Both the position numbers and the translations under genes were made by a program. Below are positions 63,885 to 64,000 of a stretch of 64,000 nucleotides of DNA, piece after piece. Origin of the DNA: Peromyscus leucopus (lineage: Eukaryota > Chordata > Mammalia > Rodentia > Cricetidae); the NCBI RefSeq assembly GCF_004664715.2, contig NC_051066.1:80578735-80642734 (forward strand), in the 5' to 3' direction. The notes below the pieces were generated by a model, which saw only the letters and a program-made list of their open reading frames with translations, ran no database searches and was not told the origin of the DNA. The stretch's first letter is position 1, and every line of letters begins with the position of its first letter.

Positions 63885-64000
63885 TTAAATTTATTTCATG
63901 AACATTTATTAATTTGTACATAGTAATGGGTTTTATTATACTATTTTCACTACAATTAATTTCTATCATGGTCACCCTCCATGACCCTTGACCCTCCTGG
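63885..64000 (-). mobile_element. Possible L1/Lx 3' UTR, antisense, cut by the window edge
   Basis: TTTATTTCATGAACATTTAT and 'CATGGTCACCCTCCATGACC' recall the antisense 3' end of a rodent LINE. Too little is present to be sure. Confidence 0.3.

Overview
The window reads as intergenic or intronic DNA from a muroid (mouse-like) rodent. The evidence is the repeat content: B1, B2, B4 and ID SINEs on both strands, rodent L1/Lx LINEs, a URR1-type hAT element, and LTRs with 6-bp target duplications of the ERVK kind. The LTRs at 35.6 kb and 57.7 kb look to me most like families common in cricetids (hamsters, voles, deer mice). That placement is recall from memory and mouse or rat is not excluded. I found no convincing protein-coding exon, tRNA, rRNA or known ncRNA gene. 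The many open frames of 60-190 codons lack recognisable domains or a supporting exon structure, and most lie in microsatellites, SINEs or LINE debris.

Layout. 1-6.48 kb is one L1 on the + strand, entering the window inside ORF2 and running through the 3' UTR to an A-rich tail. It is split by a 1.83-kb GC-rich composite retroelement (1120-2947) and by an antisense B1 whose tail has grown into about 240 nt of pure pyrimidine (5811-6112). 6.5-28 kb is a mosaic of unique sequence, SINEs, CA repeats, an old L1 fragment, MIR and L2 relics and a URR1 element. 28.6-43 kb holds three MER20-like fragments, an antisense ancient L1 cut by a B2, an insertion that is nothing but poly(A) between 20-bp duplications (33146-33230), a four-layer transposon nest ending in a solo LTR (35145-36650), and a B1/B2-free stretch (37.85-40.65 kb) with the best candidate conserved regulatory blocks. 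43-57 kb has an Lx 3' end, a clean ID element, an MER5A split by a B4, an antisense LTR inside a B2, and a Tigger-like relic split by an ID. 57.7-60 kb has a second solo LTR with perfect 6-bp duplications and a second copy of the composite element with an internal inversion. 60-64 kb returns to SINEs plus one AT-rich candidate regulatory block.

There is no operon-like or cooperating gene set to describe. The interest lies in retrotransposition mechanics (target-primed integration, twin priming, poly(A)-only insertion, nesting order), in the unnamed composite element seen twice, and in possible enhancers. All repeat names are from memory of consensus sequences, without a database search.
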